Source of the DNA: Nitrospirota bacterium
Lineage (GTDB): Bacteria > Nitrospirota > Nitrospiria > Nitrospirales > UBA8639
Length of the DNA stretch: 64,000 bases
Direction: 5' to 3'
NCBI GenBank assembly: GCA_011088105.1
Contig: JAALKI010000008.1
Span: forward strand, 1-64,000
In this document: positions 38,477 to 48,757 of the stretch, in pieces
Layout: every line of letters starts with the position of its first letter
How positions within the stretch are numbered: the stretch's first letter is position 1
Translations under genes and position numbers: made by a program
The notes under the pieces: generated by a model
What the model saw: the letters and a program-made list of their open reading frames with translations, nothing else
What the model was told of the DNA's origin: nothing
The model's database searches: none

Positions 38477-38644
38477 ATGCCAAAGGCGAAACGAGAAAAA
38501 AACTGTGCGACATGCGAAGATGGTGGGTCCATACGCATGAGCTTTATGGTTTGCGGACGATGCGCGTATCATTTTTGTAGTCGCCATGGCGATCCAAATT
38601 TAGAAGAATGTACCACCTGCCTTGACGGTGCTGAGGACACGTAG
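38477..38644 (+). CDS. Small Cys-rich zinc-binding protein (55 residues)
   Basis: The frame starts with ATG seven bases after AAGGAGA. The product contains four Cys-based pairs: CATC, CGRC, HFCSRH and CTTC, spaced like a double zinc knuckle or treble-clef-type fold. There is no signal peptide. I do not recognise a named family. It is too short for usual gene calls. It lies between the IS3 remnant and tex. Confidence 0.7.
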   Translation: MPKAKREKNCATCEDGGSIRMSFMVCGRCAYHFCSRHGDPNLEECTTCLDGAEDT

Positions 38645-38696
38645 GCTGGCGGACTCCTGTTGAGCTCTCTATACGACATTCACGAATCGGGAAGAC

Positions 38697-40850
38697 TCAG
38701 GAATTCTTACTTGAGCCCGTTTTCATGGATAGTGCAATGCGTCGGCATGGGATGTCGACCTTCAACACAGTCACATTGACGTGTTGGTTTACCTGTACAA
38801 CGGTGTTGGGATCACTGACAAACCGATTGGCAAGCTGACTAATATGGACAAGGCCATCCTGATGCACCCCGATGTCAACAAAAGCGCCAAAGGCCGTCAC
38901 ATTGGTCACAACCCCGGACAGGATCATCCCGGGTTCGACCTGTTCGAGAGAGTGTATGCCTTCATGAAATTGTACCGGTGCAAATTGCTGACGCGGATCA
39001 CGTCCAGGCTTGGCCAATTCGGTCATAATATCATCTAAAGTTGGCTTGCCAACTTCCTCCGTGACATATCGATGAAGATCGAGGGTATGTTGTCGATCAG
39101 CATCGTTCAGCAACTCCTTCACCGTACAGCCCAAGTCTTTGGCCATCACGTGAACCAGGGAATATCGCTCAGGATGCACGGCACTGGCATCGAGCGGATG
39201 GACTCCATCCGTGATACGTAAAAATCCTGCAGCTTGCTCAAAGGCTTTTGGTCCTAAGCGGGGAACGTGTTTTAAAGCCATCCGACTCTGGAACGGGCCA
39301 TGTTCCTGTCGATATGCCACGATGTTCATGGCGAGTTGTGACCCTACACCAGACACGGCGGTAAGGAGTTGCGGGCTTGCCATGTTGACATCCACCCCAA
39401 CCCGATTCACGCAACTGACGACTACATCCTGGAGACGTTGCTTTAAGATTCCTTGATCAACATCATGTTGGTACTGCCCTACCCCAATAGCCTTGGGATC
39501 GATTTTCACGAGTTCAGCTAAGGGATCCATTAGCCGCCGTCCGATTGAGACAGCCCCACGTATGGTCACATCCTGATCGGGAAATTCCTCACGGGCGATT
39601 GCGGATGCAGAATACACCGATGCCCCGCTTTCATTGACCATCACAATTGGAATGTCCGAGGACAATGGGACCGTGCGCAGGAAGGTTTCAGTCTCTCTCC
39701 CTGCCGTCCCATTACCAATAGCGATGGCCTCAGGCTGAAAACGTTGACACAAGGCCACAATCGTTTCTCTCGCTTTGGAAGCAGCCGATGCACCCTGATG
39801 TGGATAGATCGTCTCTGTCTGACGCAAATGACCTTGCCGGTCAAGACAGACAACTTTACATCCAGTGCGAAACCCTGGATCTATAGCCAGTACCGTTTTC
39901 TGCCCCAAGGGTGACGCCATGAGCAATTGTTGGACATTTTGTGCAAAAACCTCAATGGCGATCTGATCAGCACGGGATTTTGTGAAGAGACGGGTTTCCG
40001 TTTCCATAGATGGCGCAAGAAGCCTCGTAAAACTGTCCTGGATGGCCATGATCACCTGAACCGATTCCGGCCCACTCCCTTTCAGAAACAGGCGATGCAA
40101 AAGAGACAACGCCGTCTGTTCCGGCACCACGATACGAATAGTCAGAAAGCCTTCCTGTTCCCCCCGACGCATGGCCAGCACACGATGTGAGGGCGCCGTC
40201 GCCACGGGTTCTTCCCATTCGACATAATCTCGATATTTGCTGCCTTGGACATCTTTCCCTCGTATCCCTGTGGTCTTCACTATCCCCTGTTCCTCAAATA
40301 GTCCCCGCATGGAGGCGCGTGCTTGCGGATGTTCATTGATCCATTCGGCCATAATATCTCGCGCACCACTCAACGCCTTTTCCACCGACGCTATTCCCTG
40401 TTCCACATTGAGAAACTTCTTGGCTTCAGCTTCGACATCCAACTGGGAATCTTGAGCCCAGAGACTCTGTGCCAGCGGTTCAAGCCCTTGTTCTTTAGCA
40501 ATGAGAGCCCGCGTGCGGCGTTTGGGGCGATACGGTAAATAAAGATCTTCCAATTCTGTCATCGACGTGGCCGCGTGCACCTGCCTTTGCAGCACATCAG
40601 TGAGAGCACCTTGGTCTTCCAGTGAAGCCACAATGACAGCACGCCGTTTATCCAAGTCTCGCAGCTGGACGACTCGATCCCGAATAGACGTAATGATGAC
40701 TTCATCTAACCCACCTGTTTTTTCTTTTCGATAGCGTGCGAGAAAAGGAACCGTGGCACCATCATCGAGAAGTTCTACCGTAGCCAGCACCTGTCTATTC
40801 GAAATCCCTAGTTCTAACGCAATGGTGTTGTCATACGATTGTGTGTTCAT
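38697..40850 (-). CDS. tex: Tex-family RNA-binding transcription accessory protein
   Basis: The 717-residue product has the Tex N-terminal helical region with VPFLARYRKEKTGGLDE, the YqgF-like resolvase-fold domain with AIDPGFRTGCKV (about 320), helix-hairpin-helix motifs around LLTAVSGVGSQLA, and a C-terminal S1 domain (GVVTNVTAFGAFVDIGVHQ, about 635-705). Tex binds nucleic acids and affects transcription and antibiotic or toxin tolerance in several bacteria. Length and domain order are typical. It is a single gene, with ylqF 101 bases upstream on the same strand. Confidence 0.95.
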   Translation of the reverse strand: MNTQSYDNTIALELGISNRQVLATVELLDDGATVPFLARYRKEKTGGLDEVIITSIRDRVVQLRDLDKRRAVIVASLEDQGALTDVLQRQVHAATSMTELEDLYLPYRPKRRTRALIAKEQGLEPLAQSLWAQDSQLDVEAEAKKFLNVEQGIASVEKALSGARDIMAEWINEHPQARASMRGLFEEQGIVKTTGIRGKDVQGSKYRDYVEWEEPVATAPSHRVLAMRRGEQEGFLTIRIVVPEQTALSLLHRLFLKGSGPESVQVIMAIQDSFTRLLAPSMETETRLFTKSRADQIAIEVFAQNVQQLLMASPLGQKTVLAIDPGFRTGCKVVCLDRQGHLRQTETIYPHQGASAASKARETIVALCQRFQPEAIAIGNGTAGRETETFLRTVPLSSDIPIVMVNESGASVYSASAIAREEFPDQDVTIRGAVSIGRRLMDPLAELVKIDPKAIGVGQYQHDVDQGILKQRLQDVVVSCVNRVGVDVNMASPQLLTAVSGVGSQLAMNIVAYRQEHGPFQSRMALKHVPRLGPKAFEQAAGFLRITDGVHPLDASAVHPERYSLVHVMAKDLGCTVKELLNDADRQHTLDLHRYVTEEVGKPTLDDIMTELAKPGRDPRQQFAPVQFHEGIHSLEQVEPGMILSGVVTNVTAFGAFVDIGVHQDGLVHISQLANRFVSDPNTVVQVNQHVNVTVLKVDIPCRRIALSMKTGSSKNS

Positions 40851-40951
40851 CGTCTCAATGAATCCTTCTTACCATGAATGCCTATCATTCCCTATTTTTC
40901 ATAAAGATATTGGCAACAGTTGAATAGAAACCAAAGGCCGAGTCAAGCAAC

Positions 40952-41809
40952 CTAGACCAGAGGCTGGCATGGTTCTGGTCGCTCCAGGCTGGTGCGACCC
41001 AGGATGCCGTTACGGTATTCTGTCAGCAAGATTCTGGCTGCTTTTTCCTTATCCAATTCTCTAGCCTTGCCTTTACGCATGCATCCTCGTTTTGTCGCGA
41101 TGGCTTCGAGCACGCCCACACCATCGAGCCCATCTTCTATAAACCCATAGCGCGCTGTGAGCAGACCAGGATAGCGCGCAAGAAGGGTGGTGGCGAGGAA
41201 TTCGGCGATTTCTTCATCAATGACTGCATTGGCGCCAATCGCATGGATGGTCGCGAGCATGAGACCCACGATTGGATGTTTGATTTTTGGCCACAATAGG
41301 CCTGGTGAATCGATCAATGTCGTACGGCTATTGAGGATGTGGCACTGCTGGCTTTTGGTTACGGCCGGTTCGTTCCCCACCTGTGCCAGGCGGCGCTTAA
41401 GTAATGTATTCACGAGTGTGGATTTACCAACGTTGGGGATGCCCATGATCAGCATCCGTAACGGCTTTGTCACGCTGTTGCGAGACGGAGCCAGAGGCTG
41501 ACAGAAGCTAGGTATCTTGGCAGCCTGTCCCGCACGCTTGCCAGAAAGGGCAATGGCATTCAAGTGATCTTCCTGATTGTATTTGTTCAACCAGGCTTGG
41601 GTAACGACAGGGTCAGCCAGATCGGCTTTATTGAGCACTTTGAGACAAGGACGCTGGCGATGCTGCCGCAGTTCGGCGATCATCGGATTGCTGCTCGCTT
41701 CCGGCACACGTGCGTCCAACACTTCGACGATGACATCGATCGCCTCCATCGTCTTCGCCACTTCTCGGCGCGCCCTATTCATGTGACCAGGAAACCATTG
41801 TATCGACAT
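40952..41809 (-). CDS. ylqF: Ribosome-biogenesis GTPase YlqF/RbgA
   Basis: The 285-residue product begins with QWFPGHMNRARRE and has circularly permuted GTPase motifs: G4 NKAD (about 62) precedes G1 GIPNVGKST (about 125) and G3 DSPG (about 171). A C-terminal helical domain follows with RGCMRKGKARELD, the usual RbgA ending. It helps late assembly of the 50S subunit. The ATG at 41809 is preferred over a TTG at 41815; AAGGGAG lies about ten bases upstream. Confidence 0.93.
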   Translation of the reverse strand: MSIQWFPGHMNRARREVAKTMEAIDVIVEVLDARVPEASSNPMIAELRQHRQRPCLKVLNKADLADPVVTQAWLNKYNQEDHLNAIALSGKRAGQAAKIPSFCQPLAPSRNSVTKPLRMLIMGIPNVGKSTLVNTLLKRRLAQVGNEPAVTKSQQCHILNSRTTLIDSPGLLWPKIKHPIVGLMLATIHAIGANAVIDEEIAEFLATTLLARYPGLLTARYGFIEDGLDGVGVLEAIATKRGCMRKGKARELDKEKAARILLTEYRNGILGRTSLERPEPCQPLV

Positions 41810-41889
41810 GGGCAAAGGGCTCCCTTATGAAAAACGCTTTCTCTCTTGGGTTACCGAACAATATGTCTGTACCGTCACGTCAACGGTGG

Positions 41890-43113
41890 TCACTGTGGTA
41901 ACGCCTCCTCTACACTTCGTCCAAGGAGAATACATCCGTAGCCTACGACAAACAGCATATAAGCTCCACTCCAACATAACGCTGCCACACCGAGGACGAT
42001 GGTACTCGATATGTCTATGCCGGGACCGAATACTCGTAGTATCGCCCCCAAGTTGACCAGAAGATAGATCATCACGGTCAAGGGTCCTGCATGCTTAATT
42101 CGCCCCGTGTGACCCAGGCTAGCCCGAGTCATCACCGCCAAGGTCATCACCCCCACAGCGCCCGTCGTCAGCGCATGTAGTGCATCTTCCATGGGCAGGC
42201 CTCCCCCAAGACTGGCCCCGCCAATGGCCAGCAGTGCCATCACCAGCCAACCATACCCCACATGCAACACCAACACTAACGGCTCACGCCATGTAAGCCA
42301 GCCATGCCAGCGTATCAGACGAACGAGATTGATCACACCACCAACTATTAACATCCAGCCAGTCATAATCGCCTGTGGGTCAAGCATCCATGCGATCGCG
42401 GCAATACCAATCGACACGAGCGCAATCCCATCAAAAGGAGAAAAAGGCACGGGCCGTTTCGCCATGCCTTGCTGAACTAAAAAATCTTCGGTAAAACCAG
42501 AAGTCACGCGTCCTCCGATCAATGCAAGTAGCACCATAACCAACGCAAGCGCCATGCGCTCAGCGAAGTTTGTTGCGGCATCACTGAGCCATAAAACATG
42601 AAAGAGAATGTTGGCGCTCGCATACAGACTCATGAGCATCCCCATCGGCAACCGATCCCAGGCCTTGCTGGCAACAATTTCTCGCCACACCACCCCTGCC
42701 ATCACAACCAGAAATGCTGCATCCACAATGGCCGAAGCGAGAGGAGAAAACCACGGGAGCACGATAGCGAGGCGTCCTGCTAACCATAGCGTCACAAGCA
42801 GCATGAGCGGCCACCCTCGGATTGGAGGACGATCAGTCCAATTGGGCATGGCGGTTAGCAAAAACCCCGCGATCACACAGGGCAGAAAGCCAAAGGTCAT
42901 TTCATGGGCATGCCAATCTCGCGGCGCATAGAGAAACGCCATGTTGCCTGATCCAGCAAAGATGAAAACCCAGATAGGAATGGCGACGCCCACAAATAAG
43001 GCCGCACTCAAAAAGAATGGGCGAAATCCATACGAGAAGAACGCTAGTTCTTGGGAGCTCGCTTTTCCTTTAGGAGAATGGTGTCTCATCTCTACACGCA
43101 ATATCTTTCTCAT
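41890..43113 (-). CDS. nnrS: NnrS-family membrane protein
   Basis: The 407-residue product has about twelve hydrophobic segments and the NnrS hallmarks: FRPFFL near the start, RDWHAHEMTFGF with two His, LTAMPNWTDRPP and later GGRVTSGFT and HALTTGAVGVMTLAVMTR with conserved His. NnrS is a heme- and copper-binding membrane protein that protects against nitric oxide stress. This suits a nitrogen-cycle organism. Two ATGs are possible (43113 and 43089); neither has a strong ribosome site. Confidence 0.93.
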   Translation of the reverse strand: MRKILRVEMRHHSPKGKASSQELAFFSYGFRPFFLSAALFVGVAIPIWVFIFAGSGNMAFLYAPRDWHAHEMTFGFLPCVIAGFLLTAMPNWTDRPPIRGWPLMLLVTLWLAGRLAIVLPWFSPLASAIVDAAFLVVMAGVVWREIVASKAWDRLPMGMLMSLYASANILFHVLWLSDAATNFAERMALALVMVLLALIGGRVTSGFTEDFLVQQGMAKRPVPFSPFDGIALVSIGIAAIAWMLDPQAIMTGWMLIVGGVINLVRLIRWHGWLTWREPLVLVLHVGYGWLVMALLAIGGASLGGGLPMEDALHALTTGAVGVMTLAVMTRASLGHTGRIKHAGPLTVMIYLLVNLGAILRVFGPGIDISSTIVLGVAALCWSGAYMLFVVGYGCILLGRSVEEALPQ

Positions 43114-43285
43114 TCACCGTATCTCTAGAAAGTGCATTATACCTATCTCCATGAGCATATGGTGAAACACGAGAAAAGCGCTTGAGGGAGACAGTCTATC
43201 CTGTTCTGACGACAAGGTGTTATGGCATACTTGTTAGAGCACATCCGTTGACGAATAGATCCATTCTGTCACAAGGAGGTATCCC

Positions 43286-43645
43286 ATGGGACCAACGAAA
43301 GCTATTGTCAAAGATGGCGGTATCTATAATGCAAAAACCGGGATGCTTATCAAGGACGGGCTCACGACCCATGAGACCATTCAGGACTATGCGACCCATC
43401 ATTACATTGTCCTTCCTGTTGTGAATAAAACTTGCCAACCATGGTTGCTCGATGGCCAACCAATTTATTGTTTACGAGGCACTCGTTATGAAAACCTCCA
43501 AGACGAAGTGCTGCACTTAGCACGATGCCCGGATTGTGGCGGCATGGGCATCCGAGATGATGAACCAATGGTCGAATCTGACTGTATCCGGTGTGTGTCC
43601 TGCGGCCATGAGTTTGATACTCGGTTGGAGATGATGGAAAGTTAG
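43286..43645 (+). CDS. Zinc-ribbon protein of unknown function
   Basis: The 119-residue product has an N-terminal beta-rich part that I do not recognise, and a C-terminal zinc ribbon: CPDCGG at about 81-86 and CIRCVSCGHEF at about 100-110, giving the CxxC ... CxxC layout. AAGGAGG lies eight bases before the ATG. No signal peptide is seen. It is followed by the alpha/beta hydrolase 62 bases later. A nucleic-acid or regulatory binding role is possible, but no target is visible. Confidence 0.75.
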   Translation: MGPTKAIVKDGGIYNAKTGMLIKDGLTTHETIQDYATHHYIVLPVVNKTCQPWLLDGQPIYCLRGTRYENLQDEVLHLARCPDCGGMGIRDDEPMVESDCIRCVSCGHEFDTRLEMMES

Positions 43646-43707
43646 AAACCCTCGTCCTTCCAACCATTCCACGCATTAGGCATCCACATAAGGGACGAGA
43701 GATCGTC

Positions 43708-44472
43708 ATGATGAATCACACAACCCATTTTGACGTACCTGGAACAGATTCAAAATGTATTGTCGGTGACCGTCTCCAGGGGCAAGATCGACAAATTCTC
43801 TTTGTGAACGGATTTCTTTCCAAACGGTGGGGCAACAAAAGCAAAGCCCTTGCCGACTTGTGTCGTCAGCGACATTGGGGATTCTGCTGTTTTGATTTTC
43901 GTGGCAACGGCGACTCACAGGGCATCTTCAGCGACTATACGCTTTGTGATTGGCTAGACGACGCTCGAGGCATCACCACTATGCTTGCCGACGGCCCCCC
44001 CCTGACCATTATCGGTTCTTCCTTAGGCGGATGGCTCGCGTGGCTCATCGGGCAAGAATGTCCTCACGTAAAACAGCTTGTCCTCCTCGCTCCAGCGTTT
44101 AATATGATGGGGAAACGAGCGCAGGTCATTTCTTCAACTCGGCGCCAACAATGGGAAGAAACCGGCTGGATGCCTTGGGCCGATGATACCCTTCATCGGG
44201 ACTTTCCGCTTTCCTGGAAATGGGTTGAAGAAAGCGAAACCTTATGGGCTCGCCGATTTGACTTACCCAGGCCGGTCCCCACACGCATTCTGCATGGCCT
44301 TCAAGACGATGTCATTTCTCCATCAGGAAGCTGGCAATTCGTAGAACATCTTCTCACACATGATCCACACTACCCCATTGAACTCCTTTTGAAGACAGGC
44401 GACCACCGGTTTAGTAGCCACTTGAATTTGATGACATTTTTGGAAATCGCCAGCCAGATTCAGCCGGGGTAA
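43708..44472 (+). CDS. Alpha/beta hydrolase
   Basis: The 254-residue product has the alpha/beta hydrolase order: oxyanion strand region FVNGFLSKRWG, DFRGNGDSQG, the nucleophile elbow GSSLGGWLAW (Ser about 112), the acid in HGLQDDVIS and the His in TGDHRFSS. The SSLGGW elbow and short lid resemble ABHD10-type thioesterases or acyl hydrolases. No signal peptide is present. Substrate is not predictable from sequence alone. Confidence 0.85.
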   Translation: MMNHTTHFDVPGTDSKCIVGDRLQGQDRQILFVNGFLSKRWGNKSKALADLCRQRHWGFCCFDFRGNGDSQGIFSDYTLCDWLDDARGITTMLADGPPLTIIGSSLGGWLAWLIGQECPHVKQLVLLAPAFNMMGKRAQVISSTRRQQWEETGWMPWADDTLHRDFPLSWKWVEESETLWARRFDLPRPVPTRILHGLQDDVISPSGSWQFVEHLLTHDPHYPIELLLKTGDHRFSSHLNLMTFLEIASQIQPG

Positions 44473-44604
44473 AAGAAACCCTTTTTCGCTCATGCAACTT
44501 ACGCATTACTTGCCTGATCAACAAAAGACAAAGCATGAGCTTCTTCACCATGTTCGTCACAAAATTCTGTGAGCTATGTCATGACATCCACCACTTCACT
44601 CCAG

Positions 44605-45381
44605 TTACCTCGTCCCTCTTGACAATTCACGCAACTGGGCATATCGCTGCCGGTCTTCCTCATATTGAGGAAGCCGATAGACCTGATCTATTTGAATGGC
44701 TCGTTCCAGACACCGAAGCGCTGAGAGTGAGTCCTTTCGCTCAACATACACATCGGCCAACAAGCGAAGTGCTCCGGCCTCTCCAACCCCATTTCCTAAT
44801 TTTGCAAAATGTTCAGTCGCATTGTTGAAACAGGCTTCCGCCTTTTGAAAATGACCAGTGAGGAGAAACGTTTTCCCCAATTGTCCATAGGTCGTGGCTA
44901 AACCATCTTCATTCCCAATTTTTCTATGGTATTCGAGGGCTGTATGAAACGCGTCAATAGCCCGTTCAGGTCTATCCAATTGAAGTTCTTGGAGCGCGAG
45001 ATTGCTATAGAGAATGCCTAAGGCCCGGGTATTATCCAATGGTGTCAAGACATCAATGGCTTCTAAATAAAAGGCCCGTGCCTTCTCCGGCTGGCCCGTA
45101 TCAGTTTTGAGATTTCCAAGATTGACGAGTGTTTCGCCAATGGCATTGCCCTCTTGTACTGTTCGTTGGATCTCAAGAACTTCCCGATAACAGGCCTCTG
45201 CTTGCTCAACATCTTCCAACAGCGCACAGACATTCCCAAGATTGCCTAACGCTTCGGATAAGGCCTGCGGAAATTGTTCTTGTCTCGCCTCATTGACAGC
45301 CTGTTCGTACCACAACCGCGCCTTTGAGAGGTCTCCACGATGGAGGAAAATCTCACCACGACGAGAAGCCGAACTAGACAT
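44605..45381 (-). CDS. TPR-repeat protein
   Basis: The roughly 258-residue product is built of about six TPR units of the Rapsyn/kinesin-light-chain-like type (ALGNLGNVCALLEDVEQAE, ETLVNLGNLKTDTGQPEKA, LGILYSNLALQELQLDRPE, ATTYGQLGKTFLLTGHFQK). There is no signal peptide. The start is uncertain: the ATG at 45381 or a TTG at 45411, neither with a clear ribosome site. It converges on the alpha/beta hydrolase gene and is divergent from the 1002-residue membrane protein. Confidence 0.78.
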   Translation of the reverse strand: MSSSASRRGEIFLHRGDLSKARLWYEQAVNEARQEQFPQALSEALGNLGNVCALLEDVEQAEACYREVLEIQRTVQEGNAIGETLVNLGNLKTDTGQPEKARAFYLEAIDVLTPLDNTRALGILYSNLALQELQLDRPERAIDAFHTALEYHRKIGNEDGLATTYGQLGKTFLLTGHFQKAEACFNNATEHFAKLGNGVGEAGALRLLADVYVERKDSLSALRCLERAIQIDQVYRLPQYEEDRQRYAQLRELSRGTR

Positions 45382-45639
45382 GCTATTAAGTTGACTATAC
45401 TGTTTGCTCAATTTCGTTTGGAATCAGCATTGAGTCTATAAAAAGTTGGCAGGGCTCTTCAAAAAGGCTATACTTTTGTCGAATACGCTGCCAACACTTG
45501 CATTCGGAGTTAGAGAATACCAAAGGTCGACTGCCTATGGATGGCATGCAACTTGGACCTTCTGATCTTCCCTCTTGCCTAGTCCGTACCCAGCTTTATT
45601 CCATAAATTCTCTCCTTGGGTATCACGGAACTGATCATT

Positions 45640-48600
45640 ATGACTGACAAGCAAGACGATAAACCCAAATTCCCAGTGGCCAGTATGTTAGCCATGATGG
45701 CTATGATAAGCGGTCTCGTAGTTTCTCAAGTTCCGTTGGAAACCTCACGGCCTATCGGCAAGGAAGCAAAAAGCCAGCTTTTTGTAGTTGACGATCGCGT
45801 GCAATCACGCCTCTGGCAGGACCCGTTTGAAGCGATTGAATCCCATATCGACAAAGAGAGAAAACGCGCGAACGAGCTCAACATGCCTATTCATCACGAT
45901 CACAAATTGAAAGATTTGGCACACGAGATCCATGATTCGCTTGCACAAGAGGAGCCATCGTTTACCATTATGCCGATTATGGTAGACGGCAGTCCATATT
46001 CTAATGGGATTGAGTCACGTCTGCGGCATCGCTATGCCATTGTCTCTGCATTGGAAGGCGTAGAGTATCTCCCCGAAAGCGCGGAATATATTCGCTTTAT
46101 CAAGTGGGCGCACAGCAGGAAATCGCACCCTCCCGCATTGATCCTTCCAGTTGAGTGGTATAAGCCAAAACCTAGTCTTGGGGAAAAAGCACCTCAGGTC
46201 ATAATCATCTGGCTAAAGGATCAAGACTTTAGCGACAAACCGTTAGCAAAACTTGCCCACCTCGTTAAGGATCTTAGGAATTCTTTTCAGCAGGCTCAAT
46301 TTAGAATTCTTGGGCCACGTGGATCTGGCACTCTTGGCACAATGGTCAAGGAAGCGAACAACCATTCGGATGCTTTGAAACCACTGCAGGGAGTGGAGAT
46401 CTTTTCCTCTTGGGCCACAGCTCATGATACCTTTTTGATAGGCGACCCACCTGATAACGCATCAAAGGCCTCACCAGAACCCAGCACGATAGAGGATAGA
46501 TTTTCGGAATTAGGTATCACGCTGTACCGCACTATCCAGAACGACGCAATCCTAGCAGAGCAACTGATCAGAGAGCTATGTCTGCGGAACGTTAATGTTG
46601 GCGCTGTTTGTTCGACTTCAGAAAGTCCCCATCATATCGCATTAATTTCAGAATGGGATACGTTGTACGGACGAGTTTTGCCCCGCACTTTTGTTGCGGT
46701 CGCCGAGAATAACGGGAAAGGGCAAGCTAGTTCTGAACTGGAACGACATATCAATACTCTCCGTCGAGGCAATTGGCCTTCATGGACACATCACTATTCC
46801 TACTTGGCTGGACTTGATGGTGAGCTACCGCCTAAGGACCACGACAAAAGCACATCAGAGCATTCACTCAATAAGAAGGTAGAGGAAAGAACAAAGCGCG
46901 TTGCCCAGGGGATGGAACTCCCCGAAGGTCGAGGACAACTGGATTACATTCGTCGATTAGCTAAAACCTTACAGGAAGACGCGGCCGATGTACCTGGAGG
47001 GTATCGCGCTATCGGTGTTCTGGGCAGTGACGTCTACGATAAACTATTGATTCTCCAAGCCTTAAAGAAGAGTTTTCCTCAAGCTATCTTTTTCACCACC
47101 GATTTGGATGCTCAATTAACGCATTCCGGTCAGTGGCCATGGACACGCAATCTGATTATTGCATCACACTTCGGTCTTCAACTACGACAAGACCTCCAGA
47201 AACCCATTCCTCCTTTTCGGGACAGCTATCAAACAGCACTGCTCTTTTCGGTTTTGCAGGCCTTAAAAGATATAGACAAGCGAAAGGTTATCACTGAGGT
47301 CCCGCCGAGGATGTATGAGATTGGGCGTCAGGGCCCCTTTGATCTGAGCGCGCTTGATAACCCGGAATCTCCATTCAGCATCCATCCTGAGCGATTGGAT
47401 CTGAATCCTTTAACGGGCTATCCACGTCAAGTCAATTTTTCTTCGATCCTCATTCTAGTCATTCTGCTTATCCTCATCATAATCCTTGCCATGTTGATTA
47501 GCAGCCGAGTGTGGACCACACTCATTCATCTGATGACCAATGGTCGGTTTTGGGCTATAACGGGGATCGCTATGATCATCGTGCTTGGTTTGACTTTTTG
47601 GGGCATAAGCGATAGAGCTGACGGTGAGCCTTTTACCCTGACAGAAGGCATTAGTGTCTGGCCAACACAGGGAATCCGTTTACTTTCATTCTTTTTATCC
47701 GGAACATTTTTTCTCTATTCAGGATGGAGCTTGCGAAAAAATGAAGGAGAGTTAAAAAAAATCTTTAGACTTCCTGACATCCAAGAGAACTGTCCCAAAG
47801 ATTCACTGTTTCAACGCGTGAAAGGCATCCACGACTGGTCCCAATCCTCGCCGCACGTTACCATCCAGCAGCTGTGGCTCGACTATTTGCAACTTGGCCA
47901 TTGGAAAAATCGGTGGATACGGTATGGCCCGCAAGCGGTCCTGTACCTCTGTTTTGGTGTTTTGTTGATGGGATTGTTCGGCCAACCCCATACCCCTTGC
48001 CGTGGCGAAGTGTGCTTTGACATTAGTAATGCAATCCTGGCAGCGAGCGTCGTGGGCATGGTTTTGTTGATTTTCTTTGTCGTGGATGCGACTCGGCTCT
48101 GCCGACGATTGATCAAACATCTCGTAGAAGAGTCAGTCCAATGGCCTGAGGATTTCCTCAAACAAGAGGCCAAAAAGCGAGGTGTTCAAGAATCCTTTGT
48201 GCGTGAATGGCTTGGCATCGATTTTATCGCACAACGAACGGCCGTCATCGGCCAGCTCATCTATTATCCCTTTATCATTTTGTTTCTCATGTATGTAGCT
48301 CGACATTCGTATTTTGATCGTTGGGACTTTACCATTGGCCTCGTTATTCTTTTAACCCTTAATGTCGCCTATGCCTTCGGAAACGCTGTGGCCCTACGAC
48401 AGTCAGCTAAAAATGCTAAACGAGCGGCTCTTTTTCAATTAAAGAGCAAGCTACTGCCGTTGTCAGATCAAGTCCCAGCTGAAAAAGAATCCAAACACCA
48501 AATTGAGAGGGCCATTAACGCGATAAAAAATAATCATGATGGCGCGTTTCTACCCGTTACCTCACACCCGATTTTCGGCGCAATCGCTTTGCCTTCAGGA

Positions 48601-48648
48601 GGATATGGGATAGTACTGCTGATGGAGTATCTTGCCAACACATTTTGA
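45640..48648 (+). CDS. Large unrecognised membrane protein with periplasmic-binding-like region
   Basis: The 1002-residue product has one N-terminal hydrophobic segment (about residues 15-30), a soluble region of some 570 residues, then about six to seven trans-membrane helices (from about 605 on) with a soluble C-terminal tail. Within the soluble part, GYRAIGVLGSDVYDKLLIL followed by AIFFTTDLDAQL and later IPPFRDSYQT resembles a type-1 periplasmic-binding (branched-chain-receptor-like) fold, and an EWDTLYGR block precedes it. I cannot name a family. The ATG at 45640 has GGAA nine bases upstream. A sensory receptor is one reading, but no kinase, cyclase or protease signature was found. It stands alone. 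Confidence 0.65.
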   Translation: MTDKQDDKPKFPVASMLAMMAMISGLVVSQVPLETSRPIGKEAKSQLFVVDDRVQSRLWQDPFEAIESHIDKERKRANELNMPIHHDHKLKDLAHEIHDSLAQEEPSFTIMPIMVDGSPYSNGIESRLRHRYAIVSALEGVEYLPESAEYIRFIKWAHSRKSHPPALILPVEWYKPKPSLGEKAPQVIIIWLKDQDFSDKPLAKLAHLVKDLRNSFQQAQFRILGPRGSGTLGTMVKEANNHSDALKPLQGVEIFSSWATAHDTFLIGDPPDNASKASPEPSTIEDRFSELGITLYRTIQNDAILAEQLIRELCLRNVNVGAVCSTSESPHHIALISEWDTLYGRVLPRTFVAVAENNGKGQASSELERHINTLRRGNWPSWTHHYSYLAGLDGELPPKDHDKSTSEHSLNKKVEERTKRVAQGMELPEGRGQLDYIRRLAKTLQEDAADVPGGYRAIGVLGSDVYDKLLILQALKKSFPQAIFFTTDLDAQLTHSGQWPWTRNLIIASHFGLQLRQDLQKPIPPFRDSYQTALLFSVLQALKDIDKRKVITEVPPRMYEIGRQGPFDLSALDNPESPFSIHPERLDLNPLTGYPRQVNFSSILILVILLILIIILAMLISSRVWTTLIHLMTNGRFWAITGIAMIIVLGLTFWGISDRADGEPFTLTEGISVWPTQGIRLLSFFLSGTFFLYSGWSLRKNEGELKKIFRLPDIQENCPKDSLFQRVKGIHDWSQSSPHVTIQQLWLDYLQLGHWKNRWIRYGPQAVLYLCFGVLLMGLFGQPHTPCRGEVCFDISNAILAASVVGMVLLIFFVVDATRLCRRLIKHLVEESVQWPEDFLKQEAKKRGVQESFVREWLGIDFIAQRTAVIGQLIYYPFIILFLMYVARHSYFDRWDFTIGLVILLTLNVAYAFGNAVALRQSAKNAKRAALFQLKSKLLPLSDQVPAEKESKHQIERAINAIKNNHDGAFLPVTSHPIFGAIALPSGGYGIVLLMEYLANTF

Positions 48649-48757
48649 GCTAAGATCGGTGTTCGCTGTTTCGGACAGCACTCTTTGAAAAGACCGCCCC
48701 TCCAAACGATACCTTATAAACTTGGCATTTTTCGTGGCTTCTGTTAAGAAGAGAGAC

